Part shown: piece by piece, positions 33,094 to 45,703 of the stretch
How the letters are laid out: every line of letters starts with the position of its first letter
Position numbering within the stretch: position 1 is the first letter of the stretch
Assembly (NCBI RefSeq): GCF_900109465.1
Contig: NZ_FOAZ01000002.1
Span: 310,001 to 374,000 of the forward strand
Length of the DNA: 64,000 bases
Source of the DNA: Streptacidiphilus jiangxiensis
GTDB taxonomy: Bacteria > Actinomycetota > Actinomycetes > Streptomycetales > Streptomycetaceae
Reading direction: 5' to 3'
The notes under the pieces: generated by a model
What the model saw: only the letters and a program-made list of their open reading frames with translations
The model's database searches: none
Told to the model about the DNA's origin: nothing
Translations under genes and position numbers: made by a program

Positions 33094-34201
33094 CGGCGGC
33101 CCAGACCTCGCTGCCCTCGCTGATGCCGAGGTCGGCGACGGACGCCGGGGTGAGATCGGCCGTCAGGCGCAACGGGCCGGAGAGATCGAGGCGCACCTGG
33201 TCGCCGTGACGCTCCATGCCGAGGACGGTGACGGGCCACTGGTTGCGGGCGCTGGTGTCCGGCCGAGTGCGGTGCACGGTGACGGCGGCGGGCGGGAACG
33301 CCGCGAAGACGGGGCCGTCCCCGGCGTCCGCGGCGGTGAGCACGAGCTCCCCGTCGGCCCCCTCGGCCCCGTCGGCCCGGTCGAGGGTGACGTCGTGGCC
33401 GTGGGCGGTGCCGCGGAAGAGGTTGAGGCCGACGAGGCGGGCGATGTAGTCGCTGCGCGGGTGGCGGGCGATGTCGGCGGGTGCGCCCTCCTGGACGGCG
33501 CGCCCGTGCTCCAGCACGACCAGACGGTCCGCCAGGACCATCGCGTCGAGGGGATCGTGGGTGACCAGCACCGCGACGGCCTCGAACGCGGCCAGGTGGC
33601 GCCGCAGCGTCGTGCGGACCTCCAGGCGGGTGCGGGCGTCGAGCGCGGCCATGGGCTCGTCGAGCAACAGCAGACGCGGACGGGGAGCCAGGGCCCGAGC
33701 GAGGGCGACGCGCTGGGCCTGGCCGCCGGAGAGTGCGCGCGGGCGGGACCGGGCGTGGGCGGCGAGGCCGACCCGGTCGAGCCACTCGTGCGCGTGGGCG
33801 CGGGCCTCCGCCTTGGACCGGCCGTGGGCGCGCAGGCCGAAGGCGACGTTGTCGAGCGCGGACAGATGCGGGAAGAGCAGATAGTCCTGGAAGACGACCC
33901 CGACGGGCCGCCGCTCGGTCGGCACGCGCACCCGAGCCCCCGGGTCCTCCAGGACCTCGCCGTCGAGCCGCAGGTGTCCCCCGGTCAGCGGCGCGAGCCC
34001 GGCCAGCGCGCGCAGCGCGGTGGTCTTGCCCGCCCCGTTCGGGCCGAGCAGCGCGACGACCTCACCGGACGCGGCGTTGAGCGCCAGATCGAGTGAGAAC
34101 CCGCCGCGCTCGACGACCAGCCGGGCGTCCAGCGCGGGTGCGGGCGCGGCCGCGGCGAGGCCGGTGCGGGCGGGGTCGGTGGGGGCCGGCGGGGTGGTCA
34201 T
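33059..34201 (-). CDS. modC: Molybdate ABC transporter ATP-binding protein with C-terminal TOBE domain
   Basis: The 380-residue ATPase has Walker A GPNGAGKT (residues 53-60), Q-loop VVFQDYLLF, signature LSGGQAQRVALARAL, Walker B LLLLDEP and switch His in VTHDPLDA. A C-terminal TOBE-like region (~300-380, LRLTADLTPASVADLGISEG) fits ModC, which binds molybdate for feedback. It energises uptake through ModB. Its ATG overlaps modB's stop codon (ATGA). Confidence 0.9.
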   Translation of the reverse strand: MTTPPAPTDPARTGLAAAAPAPALDARLVVERGGFSLDLALNAASGEVVALLGPNGAGKTTALRALAGLAPLTGGHLRLDGEVLEDPGARVRVPTERRPVGVVFQDYLLFPHLSALDNVAFGLRAHGRSKAEARAHAHEWLDRVGLAAHARSRPRALSGGQAQRVALARALAPRPRLLLLDEPMAALDARTRLEVRTTLRRHLAAFEAVAVLVTHDPLDAMVLADRLVVLEHGRAVQEGAPADIARHPRSDYIARLVGLNLFRGTAHGHDVTLDRADGAEGADGELVLTAADAGDGPVFAAFPPAAVTVHRTRPDTSARNQWPVTVLGMERHGDQVRLDLSGPLRLTADLTPASVADLGISEGSEVWAAVKASQTRAYPA

Positions 34202-35115
34202 GCCTGGGCTCCTGTGGTCCAGCGTCCGCGGAGCGCCAGCAGGACGGCGAGGGAGACCGCCAGCAGCACCAGGCTGAGGGCGACGGCGGCGTCCGGGCTG
34301 TCCTGCAGGGACAGGTAGACGGCCAGTGGCAGCGTCTGCGTGGTGCCGGGGAAGTTGCCGGCGAAGGTGATCGTCGCGCCGAACTCGCCCAGCGCGCGGG
34401 CCCAGGCCAGAACCGCGCCCGCGCCGACACCGGGGGCGATCAGCGGCAGGGTGACCCGGCGGAAGACCTGGAACCGGGAGGCGCCCAGGGTCAGCGCCGC
34501 CTCCTCGTAGCGGGTGTCGGCGCCGCGCAGCGCGCCCTCCACGCTGAGCACGAGGAACGGCATGGCCACGAAGGCCTCGGCGACGACGACGCCCGCGGTG
34601 GTGAACGGCAGCGTGACACCGAACGCGCTGTCGAGCCAGCGGCCGATGATGCCGTTGCGGCCGAGCACCAGCAGCAGTGCGACACCACCGACGACGGGCG
34701 GCATCACCAGCGGCAGGGTGACCAGCGTGCGGGCGAGGCGACGGCCCGGGAAGTCGGTCCGGGCCAGCAGCCAGGCGAGCGGGACGCCGAGCACGAGCGA
34801 GACGGCCGTCGCCGCCGTCGCGGTGGTGAGCGACAGACGCAGCGCGGGCAGGACGGTGTCGCCGCTGAGCAGCTCCGGCATCGCCCGCCAGGGCGCCCGG
34901 ACCAGCAGACCCACGAACGGCAGCACCAGGAAGGCCAGGCCGACCACGGCGGGCACGAGCAGCGCCCACGGCCGACCACCGACCCGGGGCGCGCGGGCCC
35001 GGTCGCGCCCCCAGCGCTTGAGGCGGTCGTGCTGCCGCGCCGGGACCGGCGACGACTGCTCGCCGCCGGTCACCTCGCCGCGCCCGTCGGTCACGGCGTC
35101 ACGCTCGTCCGACAT
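34198..35115 (-). CDS. modB: Molybdate ABC transporter permease
   Basis: The 305-residue protein has about six membrane helices and the ABC-permease EAA loop (EEAALTLGASRFQVFRRVTL) that docks on the ATPase. The sequence after it (LGEFGATITFAGNFPGTTQT) is characteristic of ModB/CysTW-type permeases. An unusually long polar N-terminal tail (~45 residues) precedes the first helix. It starts 4 bp after modA's stop and overlaps modC. Confidence 0.9.
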   Translation of the reverse strand: MSDERDAVTDGRGEVTGGEQSSPVPARQHDRLKRWGRDRARAPRVGGRPWALLVPAVVGLAFLVLPFVGLLVRAPWRAMPELLSGDTVLPALRLSLTTATAATAVSLVLGVPLAWLLARTDFPGRRLARTLVTLPLVMPPVVGGVALLLVLGRNGIIGRWLDSAFGVTLPFTTAGVVVAEAFVAMPFLVLSVEGALRGADTRYEEAALTLGASRFQVFRRVTLPLIAPGVGAGAVLAWARALGEFGATITFAGNFPGTTQTLPLAVYLSLQDSPDAAVALSLVLLAVSLAVLLALRGRWTTGAQA

Positions 35116-35119
35116 GTCG

Positions 35120-35971
35120 TCACGGAGCCATGAAGCCGGCGCCGGAGAGGACCTGCTCGCCCTGCGCCGAGGCCACGAAGGCGGCGAAGGCCTGCGCCGT
35201 GGCGGCGTTGCTGCTGCCCTTCAGGGCGACGATCGGGTAGGTGGTGATCGCCTTGGCGGCCTCGGGGAAGTCCACCCCGGTGACCTTGCCGGACGCGCCC
35301 TGGACGTCCGTCTTGTAGACGAGCGCCGCGTCGACCTCGCCGAGCTCGACCTTGTTCAGCGCCGAGGTGACGTCCTGCTCCAGGGTGACCGGGGTGAGCT
35401 TGACGCCCGCGGCGTCCAGCGCCTTGACGGCCGCGGCACCGCACGGGACGGTCTTGGCGCACAGCGCCACCTTGACGCCCGAGGCGGTCAGGCCGGAGAG
35501 GGTGGCCAGGTGCTTGGGGTTGCCCTTCGCGACGGCGATCTCCAGCTCGTTCTTGGCGAAGTCGACCGGCGTGCCCGCGGCGTCGCCCTTGGAGACCACG
35601 GTCTTCATGGTGGTGGTGCTGGCGGCGGCGAAGACGTCGGCCGGGGCGCCGGAGACGATCGAGGCGGCAAGGGTGTCGCTGCCACCGAAGTTGAAGCTGA
35701 CCGTCACACCGGGGTGCGCGGCCTCGAACTCCTTGCCGAGCTCGGTGAAGGTCTTCTTGAGCGAGGCGGCGGCGAAGACCGTCACCTTGCCGCTGAGGGC
35801 GGCGCCGGAGGCCGCGGCGGACGAGGGAGCAGAGGCCGAGGCGGTGGTGCTGGACCCACCGGTGGAGGACGAGGAACTACAGGCGGCGAGGCCGAGCAGC
35901 GCGACGGCGGCGGTGGCGGCGACGGCGGCGCGGCGCAGGCGCGGCGAGGTCGCGGTGTGCAGAGTGGTCAT
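35120..35971 (-). CDS. modA: Molybdate-binding lipoprotein
   Basis: The 283-residue protein has a lipoprotein signal with lipobox LAAC (Cys31), a Ser/Thr/Ala-rich spacer, and the ModA fold (VTVFAAASLKKTFTELGKEF, then FNFGGSDTLAASIVSGAPAD). It captures molybdate or tungstate outside the membrane and delivers it to ModB. GGGGG lies seven bases before the ATG. It heads the modABC transcription unit, 62 bp after the regulator's stop. Confidence 0.9.
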   Translation of the reverse strand: MTTLHTATSPRLRRAAVAATAAVALLGLAACSSSSSTGGSSTTASASAPSSAAASGAALSGKVTVFAAASLKKTFTELGKEFEAAHPGVTVSFNFGGSDTLAASIVSGAPADVFAAASTTTMKTVVSKGDAAGTPVDFAKNELEIAVAKGNPKHLATLSGLTASGVKVALCAKTVPCGAAAVKALDAAGVKLTPVTLEQDVTSALNKVELGEVDAALVYKTDVQGASGKVTGVDFPEAAKAITTYPIVALKGSSNAATAQAFAAFVASAQGEQVLSGAGFMAP

Positions 35972-36033
35972 TGGATAACCCCCAGAGGTCTCAGGTCGGT
36001 TGCGGTACGACCGGCGCGCACGGCGCCGGCGGA

Positions 36034-36426
36034 TCAGGTCCGCTCGACGACGACGTTGGTCGACTTGATCACAGCCACGGCCGGCACGCCGGGCTCCAGG
36101 CCGAGCTCCTCCGCGGACTCCCGGCTGATCAGGGAGACGACGCGGAACGGGCCGGCCTGGATCTCCACCTGTGCGGCGACGTCGCCGAGGATCACCTCGG
36201 TGACGATGCCGCGGAAGCGGTTGCGCGCCGACGAGGGGATGCCCTCCTCGGCGTTGCCCGACCGGGCGAGCTCGCGGGCGAAGGCCGCGAGGTCGGGGCC
36301 GGGCACGATGCGGTGGCCGTGCTCGTCCCGCTGGGCACTGAGCCGTCCCGCGTCGACCCAACGGCGCATGGTGTCGGCGCTGACCCCGAGCAGAGCGGCG
36401 GCCTCGCCGATCCGATAGCTGTTCAC
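36034..36426 (-). CDS. HTH-TOBE molybdate-responsive regulator
   Basis: The 130-residue protein has an N-terminal MerR/excisionase-like helix-turn-helix (YRIGEAAALLGVSADTMRRW) and a C-terminal single TOBE/Mop domain (SSARNRFRGIVTEVILGDVA, ending AVIKSTNVVVE) of the type that binds molybdate. It lies directly upstream of modABC on the same strand, so it most likely controls that operon, playing the role of ModE with a different DNA-binding domain. GTG 36426 is chosen because the HTH starts there. Confidence 0.85.
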   Translation of the reverse strand: MNSYRIGEAAALLGVSADTMRRWVDAGRLSAQRDEHGHRIVPGPDLAAFARELARSGNAEEGIPSSARNRFRGIVTEVILGDVAAQVEIQAGPFRVVSLISRESAEELGLEPGVPAVAVIKSTNVVVERT

Positions 36427-36661
36427 GTGACGATCATCCTGTCGCACCTGCCGCCCCTTCGTCACTCGTAGCATGGCACAAGCGAGCCTCCCGGCGAACT
36501 TCCTCTCGCATGTGCGGGTATCCAGAGATCATCCGGCCGCGTGGCCGGGCGTCCGGCCGCCGTGGAAGTTTCACGGACCCCGTCCACATCGCGATCGACG
36601 GGGTTCCGGAGGCAGCCCCGCCGATAGGATCTTGGTACGGACCTTTGACGCTGGGGGCGGC

Positions 36662-37924
36662 ATGACGAACGGCGACGACACGGACGGCAGCTCGCCTTCG
36701 GACGACCGGACGGACGGCGACGGCACGGAGCGGCGGCGGCTCGGCCGGGCCCGACTCTCGGTCTCCGCCGTCTTCGCGATCCACGGCGCGGCGGCGGGCA
36801 GCTTCGCGACCCGAATCCCCTGGATCAAGGACCACCTCCACCTCTCCGCCGGACAACTCGGCCTGGCCCTGGTCGCTCCGGCGATCGGTTCCTTCCTCTC
36901 CATGCCGCTGGCCGGTCGGGTCCTGCACGCGCGCGGCCACCGGGCCGGCAACCGCCTGCTGATCGGCTTGTTCGCCGCCGCGCTGGCCCTGCCCGCACTG
37001 GCACCCGACCTGCCGCTGCTGATCCTCGCCCTCTTCGTCTACGGCGCCGCCGCCGGAGTCGCCGACGTGGCCATGAACGCCCAGGCGGTCGAGGTGGAGG
37101 CGCGCCTCGGCCGCTCCATCATGTCGGGGCTGCACGGGATGTGGAGCGTCGGCGGACTGCTGGGGTCGGCGGTGGGCGTGGCCGCGACGGCGACGGCCGT
37201 GCCCGGCTCGGTGCACCTGGCGGTGGCCGCGGGCGCCCTGGTGGCGCTGTCGCTGGCGGCCTGCCAGGGCTTGCTGGACGTGCGGCCCGAACCGGAGGAG
37301 GAGGCGCCGCCGCGGTTCGCGCTGCCGCCCCGCTCGGCGTTCGCGATCGGGCTGGTCGGCTTCTGCGCGGTCTTCGCCGAGGGCGCGGGCGGCGACTGGA
37401 GCGGCGTCTACCTCCGCACGGTCGCGAACGCGGCGCCCGCCGTGGCCGCCGCGAGCTACACGGCCTTCGCCTGCACCATGGCGATCGCCCGGCTCTCCGG
37501 CGACGCGGCCGTGCGTCGGTTCGGGGCGGTGCCCACCACCCGGGTGAGCGGCGTCCTGGCGGCGGCAGGCGGCGTGCTGGTGGTCACCGCGGGCGGCGCG
37601 GCACAGGCGATCGCGGGCTTCTCGCTGCTCGGCATCGGCATCGCCGTGGTCGTCCCGCTCTGCTTCGCGGCGGCCGGGCACAGCGGGGACAACCCGAGCC
37701 GCGCCATCGCGGGCGTCGCGACGGTCACGTACACCTCGGGGCTGGTGGCGCCGGCGACGGTCGGCGCGATCGCCCAGGCGACGTCACTGCGCGTCAGCTT
37801 CGGCGTGGTCACCGCCCTGACGGTCGGTCTGGTCGCGGGGGCCCGGCTGCTGTCACCCCGGCGAGGGATGCAGGTGGGGCCGGTCGCGGCGCGGCAGAGC
37901 GACACCGTCGAGTCGAAACTCTGA
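36662..37924 (+). CDS. MFS transporter (YbjJ-like)
   Basis: The 420-residue protein has 12 helices and starts with FAIHGAAAGSFATRIPWIKD, a block typical of the YbjJ/FucP-like MFS branch. Its substrate is unknown; relatives are treated as sugar or drug transporters. A 33-residue acidic, Asp-rich tail precedes helix 1. ATG 36662 follows a G-rich stretch. It is divergent from the molybdate regulator, with a 235-bp gap that has no clear operator. Confidence 0.8.
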   Translation: MTNGDDTDGSSPSDDRTDGDGTERRRLGRARLSVSAVFAIHGAAAGSFATRIPWIKDHLHLSAGQLGLALVAPAIGSFLSMPLAGRVLHARGHRAGNRLLIGLFAAALALPALAPDLPLLILALFVYGAAAGVADVAMNAQAVEVEARLGRSIMSGLHGMWSVGGLLGSAVGVAATATAVPGSVHLAVAAGALVALSLAACQGLLDVRPEPEEEAPPRFALPPRSAFAIGLVGFCAVFAEGAGGDWSGVYLRTVANAAPAVAAASYTAFACTMAIARLSGDAAVRRFGAVPTTRVSGVLAAAGGVLVVTAGGAAQAIAGFSLLGIGIAVVVPLCFAAAGHSGDNPSRAIAGVATVTYTSGLVAPATVGAIAQATSLRVSFGVVTALTVGLVAGARLLSPRRGMQVGPVAARQSDTVESKL

Positions 37925-38003
37925 TCGATTTCGAATATGCCGCTTTCTGGCTCATCCGACAAATCCGTGGCCGAAAAACGTTCGGGGCCGCAATCATAGG
38001 TGC

Positions 38004-38555
38004 ATGAGTTCCACCGGACCCTCGGCGCCGAGCGAGCGTCAGATCGTCATTCCGGCCAAGGACGAGCGGACCGATCCGCCCTACCTGCTGGGCGAGCGGG
38101 CCATGCTCGAAAGCTTCCTCGACTGGCACCGGGAGACGCTGGCGTTCAAATGCGCGGGCCTCGACGCGGCGCAGTTGCGGGAACGCTCCATTCCGCCGTC
38201 GACGCTTTCGCTCCTGGGTCTGGTCCGCCATATGGCGGACGTGGAACGCTACTGGTTCCGGGCCGTGCTCGACGGCCAGGAGGCGCCGGCGCACCACTGG
38301 TCGGAGGCCTCTCCCGACGGCGACTTCGACGAGGTCGACACGGCGGACCCGCACGCCTCGGTGGCGTTGTGGCGTCAGGAGGTGGCACTGGCCAGGGAGC
38401 TGGCGCAGTCGCGCAGCCTGGACGACAGCGGCACCCGCCGCGACCAGGAAGTGCCGCTGCGCTGGATCTACGTCCACATGATCGAGGAGTACGCGCGCCA
38501 CAACGGGCACGCGGACCTGCTGCGCGAACGGATCGACGGAGCCACGGGGGACTAG
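38004..38555 (+). CDS. DinB-like DUF664 family protein
   Basis: The 183-residue protein has a four-helix DinB fold with three candidate metal-binding histidines (LVRHMADVERYWF and YARHNGHADLLRERIDG). In actinobacteria such proteins are often mycothiol-dependent S-transferases, so conjugation of mycothiol to a xenobiotic or reactive species is a fair guess. It follows the MFS gene by 79 bp, an AT-rich gap; AGG lies just before the ATG. No partner gene is evident. Confidence 0.85.
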   Translation: MSSTGPSAPSERQIVIPAKDERTDPPYLLGERAMLESFLDWHRETLAFKCAGLDAAQLRERSIPPSTLSLLGLVRHMADVERYWFRAVLDGQEAPAHHWSEASPDGDFDEVDTADPHASVALWRQEVALARELAQSRSLDDSGTRRDQEVPLRWIYVHMIEEYARHNGHADLLRERIDGATGD

Positions 38556-38928
38556 CCGCGGCCGGTCGCGGCGCCGAACCGGCGCCCGGACCTGGTCCGT
38601 CCGACGTGTTCAGGCGCCGAGCCGGAAATGTGCCCGCCCGGGCGCACGCGAAACCAGGCGCACTTCGAAGTCAGCAGATCCGGGGAACGAATAATCGTAC
38701 TTCTGTTCGAGTGGAACCAGGGCAATCAGTATTACGTCCGAATGAATCGTCAGAACGGTTGACACGGACGGCGCGGCGAGGCGTCCGGACGGGTGCCTTG
38801 TCGGTGATCAATGCGATACTCGGACAGCATCGTGGGAAACCACGTCAGCAAGAAGCAGCCCTCGTCCCGGTGGAACACCGGGAGCGCGGGCATCACACGG
38901 GGCAGCAGGACGGATGGGGAGGTTGGGC
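38556..38928. other. Gene-free 373-bp gap with an AT-rich island
   Basis: I see no gene here. Bases ~38675-38765 are markedly richer in A+T than the surroundings and contain GGAAC-N16-GTT (38684-38707) and a TTGACA (38759-38764) without a matching -10. This is probably the promoter region for the SepF gene. Confidence 0.6.
38684..38707 (+). promoter_or_regulatory. Possible ECF-sigma promoter upstream of sepF
   Basis: GGAAC and GTT are separated by 16 nt, close to streptomycete ECF-sigma promoters (GGAAC or GGAAT, 16-18 nt, GTT). It lies 220 bp before the SepF gene. Two short motifs can match by chance. Confidence 0.3.
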
Positions 38929-39324
38929 ATGGGAGCAGCACTGCGTGACGACTACCGCGGGTGGCTGTCGCCGTCGGGGCGGTACCCGGTGGCGGTCCCG
39001 GACTACGAGGAGCCGTGGGACTCCCCGGAGCCCGACGCGGCCCCGCTGTCCCCGCGCATCACCCAGGTGCGTCCGACGGGGTTCGACTCGGCGCGTGAGA
39101 TCGGCGAGCACGTGCGCGTCGGCACCCCGGTCATCATGGATCTCACCCAGATGGCGGACCCGGACGCCAAGCGCCTGATCGACTTCGCCTCCGGCCTGGT
39201 CTTCGGCACCCGCGGCACGATGGAGCGGATCGCCCGCCGGGTCTTCCTGCTCGCGCCGCCGGAGATCGAGGTCATGGTCATCGACAACGCCTCGGACGGT
39301 TCGGGCTTCTACAACCAGAGCTGA
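38929..39324 (+). CDS. sepF: SepF-family cell-division protein
   Basis: The 131-residue protein has a short N-terminal region and the SepF core (GTPVIMDLTQMADPDAKRLI and FASGLVFGTRGTMERIARR). SepF anchors FtsZ to the membrane through an N-terminal amphipathic helix. This copy is away from any division gene cluster and short, so it is probably a secondary SepF-like paralogue, as streptomycetes carry several. ATG 38929 is set by GGGAGG seven bases upstream, rather than ATG 38914. Confidence 0.85.
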   Translation: MGAALRDDYRGWLSPSGRYPVAVPDYEEPWDSPEPDAAPLSPRITQVRPTGFDSAREIGEHVRVGTPVIMDLTQMADPDAKRLIDFASGLVFGTRGTMERIARRVFLLAPPEIEVMVIDNASDGSGFYNQS

Positions 39325-39365
39325 TCCACCGTCGGGCCCGCCTTGCCTCGGGTCCGACCTCAGTG

Positions 39366-39404
39366 CACCGCCGGCACCGTGCCCCCGTCGCGGCTCCGGC
39401 GGTG
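39366..39404 (+). terminator. Probable terminator after sepF
   Basis: CACCGCCGG (39366-39374) pairs with CCGGCGGTG (39396-39404) across a 21-nt loop, 42 bp after the sepF stop codon. Confidence 0.5.
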
Positions 39405-39499
39405 CGGCGTCTGTCGGCTTCTGTCAGTACCCCCGCTTAGGCTGCAGGTCGGAGGGACGGAACGGCCGTCCCCGGGAGCCGGGAGCGGGTGAGGCCCCT

Positions 39500-42960
<3,461 letters not shown>

Positions 42961-42964
<4 letters not shown>

Positions 42965-43677
42965 CGGCGACACCGGCGGTGCCGACGTCCGGCCCTCGGT
43001 CCTGGTCGGACCGCTTCCTGGCCCGCGTCGAGTCGCTCGGCATCGGCCTGTTCGCCGACCAGATGCGCGAGTCCGGCGGCTCGGCGCAGGTCCGCGAGCT
43101 GTCCGTGGCGCCGGGCTCGGCGCGCGCCCGTGTCGGCGGGGTGGACGTCTGGGCGGATCTCACCGTCTTCGACGCGGAGCAGTGGCGCCGCGCCGAGGAG
43201 GCGCTCGCGCCGGTGCGCCACCGGCTGCTCGCCGACGAGTTCCCGCCGGACGCGGACGCCTTGTTGGCCCGCGTGGGCCTGCCCCTCCTGCCCGCACGGG
43301 CCGCGGAGCTGACCCTCGACTGCGCGTGCGGCCGGACCTCGGGCGCGAGCGGGGTCTGCCGCCACGTCGCGGCGCTGCTCGGTGCGCTCGCGATCGCCTT
43401 CGACCACGATCCGTTCCTGCTGCTGCGCTGGCGCGGGCGCGACCGGGTGCGGCTCCTCGCCCACCTGCGCCGCGCTCCGAGCCCGTCGGGTCCGGAGCCG
43501 CTCTCGCCGACCCCGACGGGCTTCTGGGCGGAGCCGGCGCCCTACCCTCCCCCGGGCCGCGACGACCTTCCGCCCGCTCCGGCCCTCGACGAGCTCGCCC
43601 CGACGGGCCTGACCGCCCGGGGCCGCCCGCTGGACCGCGCGCTGCGGCAGCTCTACCGGGCGATGACGGAGGAGTGA
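42961..43677 (+). CDS. SWIM zinc-finger protein partner of the SNF2 ATPase
   Basis: The 238-residue protein carries a SWIM motif, CACGRTSGASGVCRHV, whose CxC and CxH would bind zinc and DNA or protein. SWIM proteins are commonly encoded next to bacterial SNF2 helicases and are thought to guide them. The C-terminal third is Pro-rich. Its GTG overlaps the helicase stop codon by 4 nt, so the two are coupled. Its last 25 bp overlap the convergent regulator gene. Confidence 0.85.
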
Positions 43678-44693
43678 GCTGCCGCCGTCGGTGATCCTGC
43701 GGGCGGCGCGGCGGCAGCGGCGAGGAGCGTCTCGGCCGCCGCCGTACGGGCGTAGAGGACCGAGCGCCCCGCCCGGTGCGCGCTGACCAGGCCCGCCTGA
43801 CGCAGGGCGGTGAGGTGCTGGGAGACCCCGGCCGGGGAGAGGCCCGTCCGGGCGGCGAGGTCCGTGGTGGAGGCCGGGCTGTGCAGTTCCGTCAGCAGGA
43901 CGGTGCGGGACCGGCCGACGACCGCGGCCAGCGCGTCCGCACCCGCGACCGTCGGAGGATCGAACAGGGTGCCGAGGCCGCGCGCGGCGTAGGCCAGCTG
44001 CGGCGGGTCGGGCGGAGTGAAGCGGACGGCGAGCCGCGGACCTTTGAACACCGAGGGGATCAGCAGCAGGCCCGTGCCGACCGCCTCGCGGCCGAGGCCC
44101 CGCGGTCGACCGGTGAGCCGCAGGCCGCTGTCGTCCGTCCGCAGTGAAGGGTGCAGCTCGTCCAGCGCCCGGGCCGCGCCGTACTCCGCGACCTGGCGGG
44201 CCCGGTGGTGGATGTCCGCCTCCAGGACCGAGCGCAGGCGCGCCCAGTACGGGGCGAGGGCCAGCTCCCAGTACGCCTCGATCTCCTCGGCGACCCGAGG
44301 CAGTTGGGAGGCGGGGTCGGCGTGGAGGGCGCGCAGCCGCGGGCCCGGTGTGGCGCCCTTGCTCTCGAAGAGGTCGAGGTCGTTCCGGACCCGCGCGGCC
44401 GGAGTGGCCACGACGACGGCGAGTTCGTCCGCGAGCGTCGGGGCGGGGCCGACGGGCGCCGGATTGAGGAAGTCGGGCACGTAGCCCGCACCCGGCGGGA
44501 TCAGCTCCGCGAGCCGACCCCGGTGCAGTCCGGCCGCCTCGACCCGGGGCCGCACCTGGTCGATCCACCTGCGGTGCAGCGGGAGACCGGTGGCGCCCCG
44601 GAGCATGCGGAAGCTCGTGCCGACCTCCCACATCGGCGAGACCGCGAAACGCATCTGCAGCAGGTCCTGGGCCGAGAAGGCCAGCTCCGTCAT
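43653..44693 (-). CDS. DUF5937/ArsR-type transcriptional regulator
   Basis: The 346-residue protein has a large N-terminal domain of unknown ligand specificity (LAFSAQDLLQMRFAVSPMWE at the start) and a C-terminal ArsR winged helix (residues ~255-325, STTDLAARTGLSPAGVSQHL). This inverted order, HTH at the C-terminus, is common in this streptomycete family. GGGGGACACG precedes the ATG. It is divergent from the aldo/keto reductase gene, with an inverted repeat between them, and probably represses that unit. Confidence 0.8.
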   Translation of the reverse strand: MTELAFSAQDLLQMRFAVSPMWEVGTSFRMLRGATGLPLHRRWIDQVRPRVEAAGLHRGRLAELIPPGAGYVPDFLNPAPVGPAPTLADELAVVVATPAARVRNDLDLFESKGATPGPRLRALHADPASQLPRVAEEIEAYWELALAPYWARLRSVLEADIHHRARQVAEYGAARALDELHPSLRTDDSGLRLTGRPRGLGREAVGTGLLLIPSVFKGPRLAVRFTPPDPPQLAYAARGLGTLFDPPTVAGADALAAVVGRSRTVLLTELHSPASTTDLAARTGLSPAGVSQHLTALRQAGLVSAHRAGRSVLYARTAAAETLLAAAAAPPAGSPTAAAHSSVIAR

Positions 44694-44721
44694 CGTGTCC
44701 CCCGCACCACGGCGCCCTGAC

Positions 44722-44741
44722 GATTCAGTCGCAGCCGAATC
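44722..44741. promoter_or_regulatory. Imperfect inverted repeat, candidate operator
   Basis: GATTC (44722-44726) and GAATC (44737-44741) frame a partly symmetric 20-bp element between the divergent ArsR-type regulator and the aldo/keto reductase genes. Confidence 0.4.
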
Positions 44742-44779
44742 AGTGGCCCTCACCCTACGGGCCGACGATCATTCCCGAC

Positions 44780-45703
44780 ATGCACACGGAAGAGCACTCG
44801 GTTCCCGCCGCCGCAGCAGGCACCTGGACGCTGGGCGACCTGCCCGTCCGCCGGATCGGCCTCGGGGCCATGCGACTGCCGCAGACAGGCGCGGCCTTCG
44901 ACCCGGCCGCCGCACCGCGCGACCGCGACCAGGCACTCCATGTCCTGCGCCGCGCCGTGGAGCTCGGCGTCAACCACATCGACACCGCCGCCTTCTACTT
45001 CTCCGCCACCCGCAGCGCCAACGAGTTGATCAACCGCGCGCTTTCGCCCTACCGCGACGACCTCGTCGTCGTCACCAAGGTCGGTCCCGGCCGCGACCCG
45101 TCCGGCTCCTGGACCGCCCACGCCGCGACCCCGGCCGAACTGCGCGGCCAGGTGGAGGAGAACCTGCGCCAGCTCGGCCGCGACCACCTCGACGTCGTCA
45201 ACCTTCGCATCCTCGGCGACGCCCCGATCGCCGAACGTTTCGGCGCACTGGCCGAGTTGCGGCAGCAGGGGCTGATTCGCCACCTGGGCCTGTCCAACAT
45301 CCGTGCGCACCATCTGGACGAGGCAGAAGCGATCGCGCCCGTGGTCTGCGTGCAGAACCTCTTCGGCCTCGGCGCCACGACGCCGGAGCAGGAAGCGCTC
45401 CTGCGCACCTGCGGTGAACGAGGGGTGGCGTTCGTCCCGTTCTACTCGATCGCGGGGAGCGGCCGGGAGCGGGGCGGGGGCCTGCCCGAACACGACAGCC
45501 TGCGGGAACTCGCGCAGAGCCGTGGCGTCAGCACCGCGCAGCTGCGCATCGCCTGGACGCTGCACCAGGGCCCGCACGTGCTGGCCATCCCCGGCACCGG
45601 GGATCCGGCCCACCTCGACGCCAACGTCGCAGCCGCCGGGCTGCGCCTCTCGCCACCGGAGCTGGCCGTGCTGGAGTCCGCTCACCGTGCAGGTGCGCGG
45701 TGA
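44780..45703 (+). CDS. Aldo/keto reductase
   Basis: The 307-residue protein has the AKR TIM-barrel layout: LPVRRIGLGAMRLPQ, the Asp and Tyr of NHIDTAAFYFS, and the Lys of VVTKVGPGRD. The usual catalytic His region reads VVNLRILGDAP and lacks an obvious His, a variant seen in many actinobacterial AKRs. It should reduce carbonyls with NADPH; the substrate is unknown. It overlaps the MOSC gene by GTGA and is divergent from the ArsR-type regulator. Confidence 0.85.
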   Translation: MHTEEHSVPAAAAGTWTLGDLPVRRIGLGAMRLPQTGAAFDPAAAPRDRDQALHVLRRAVELGVNHIDTAAFYFSATRSANELINRALSPYRDDLVVVTKVGPGRDPSGSWTAHAATPAELRGQVEENLRQLGRDHLDVVNLRILGDAPIAERFGALAELRQQGLIRHLGLSNIRAHHLDEAEAIAPVVCVQNLFGLGATTPEQEALLRTCGERGVAFVPFYSIAGSGRERGGGLPEHDSLRELAQSRGVSTAQLRIAWTLHQGPHVLAIPGTGDPAHLDANVAAAGLRLSPPELAVLESAHRAGAR

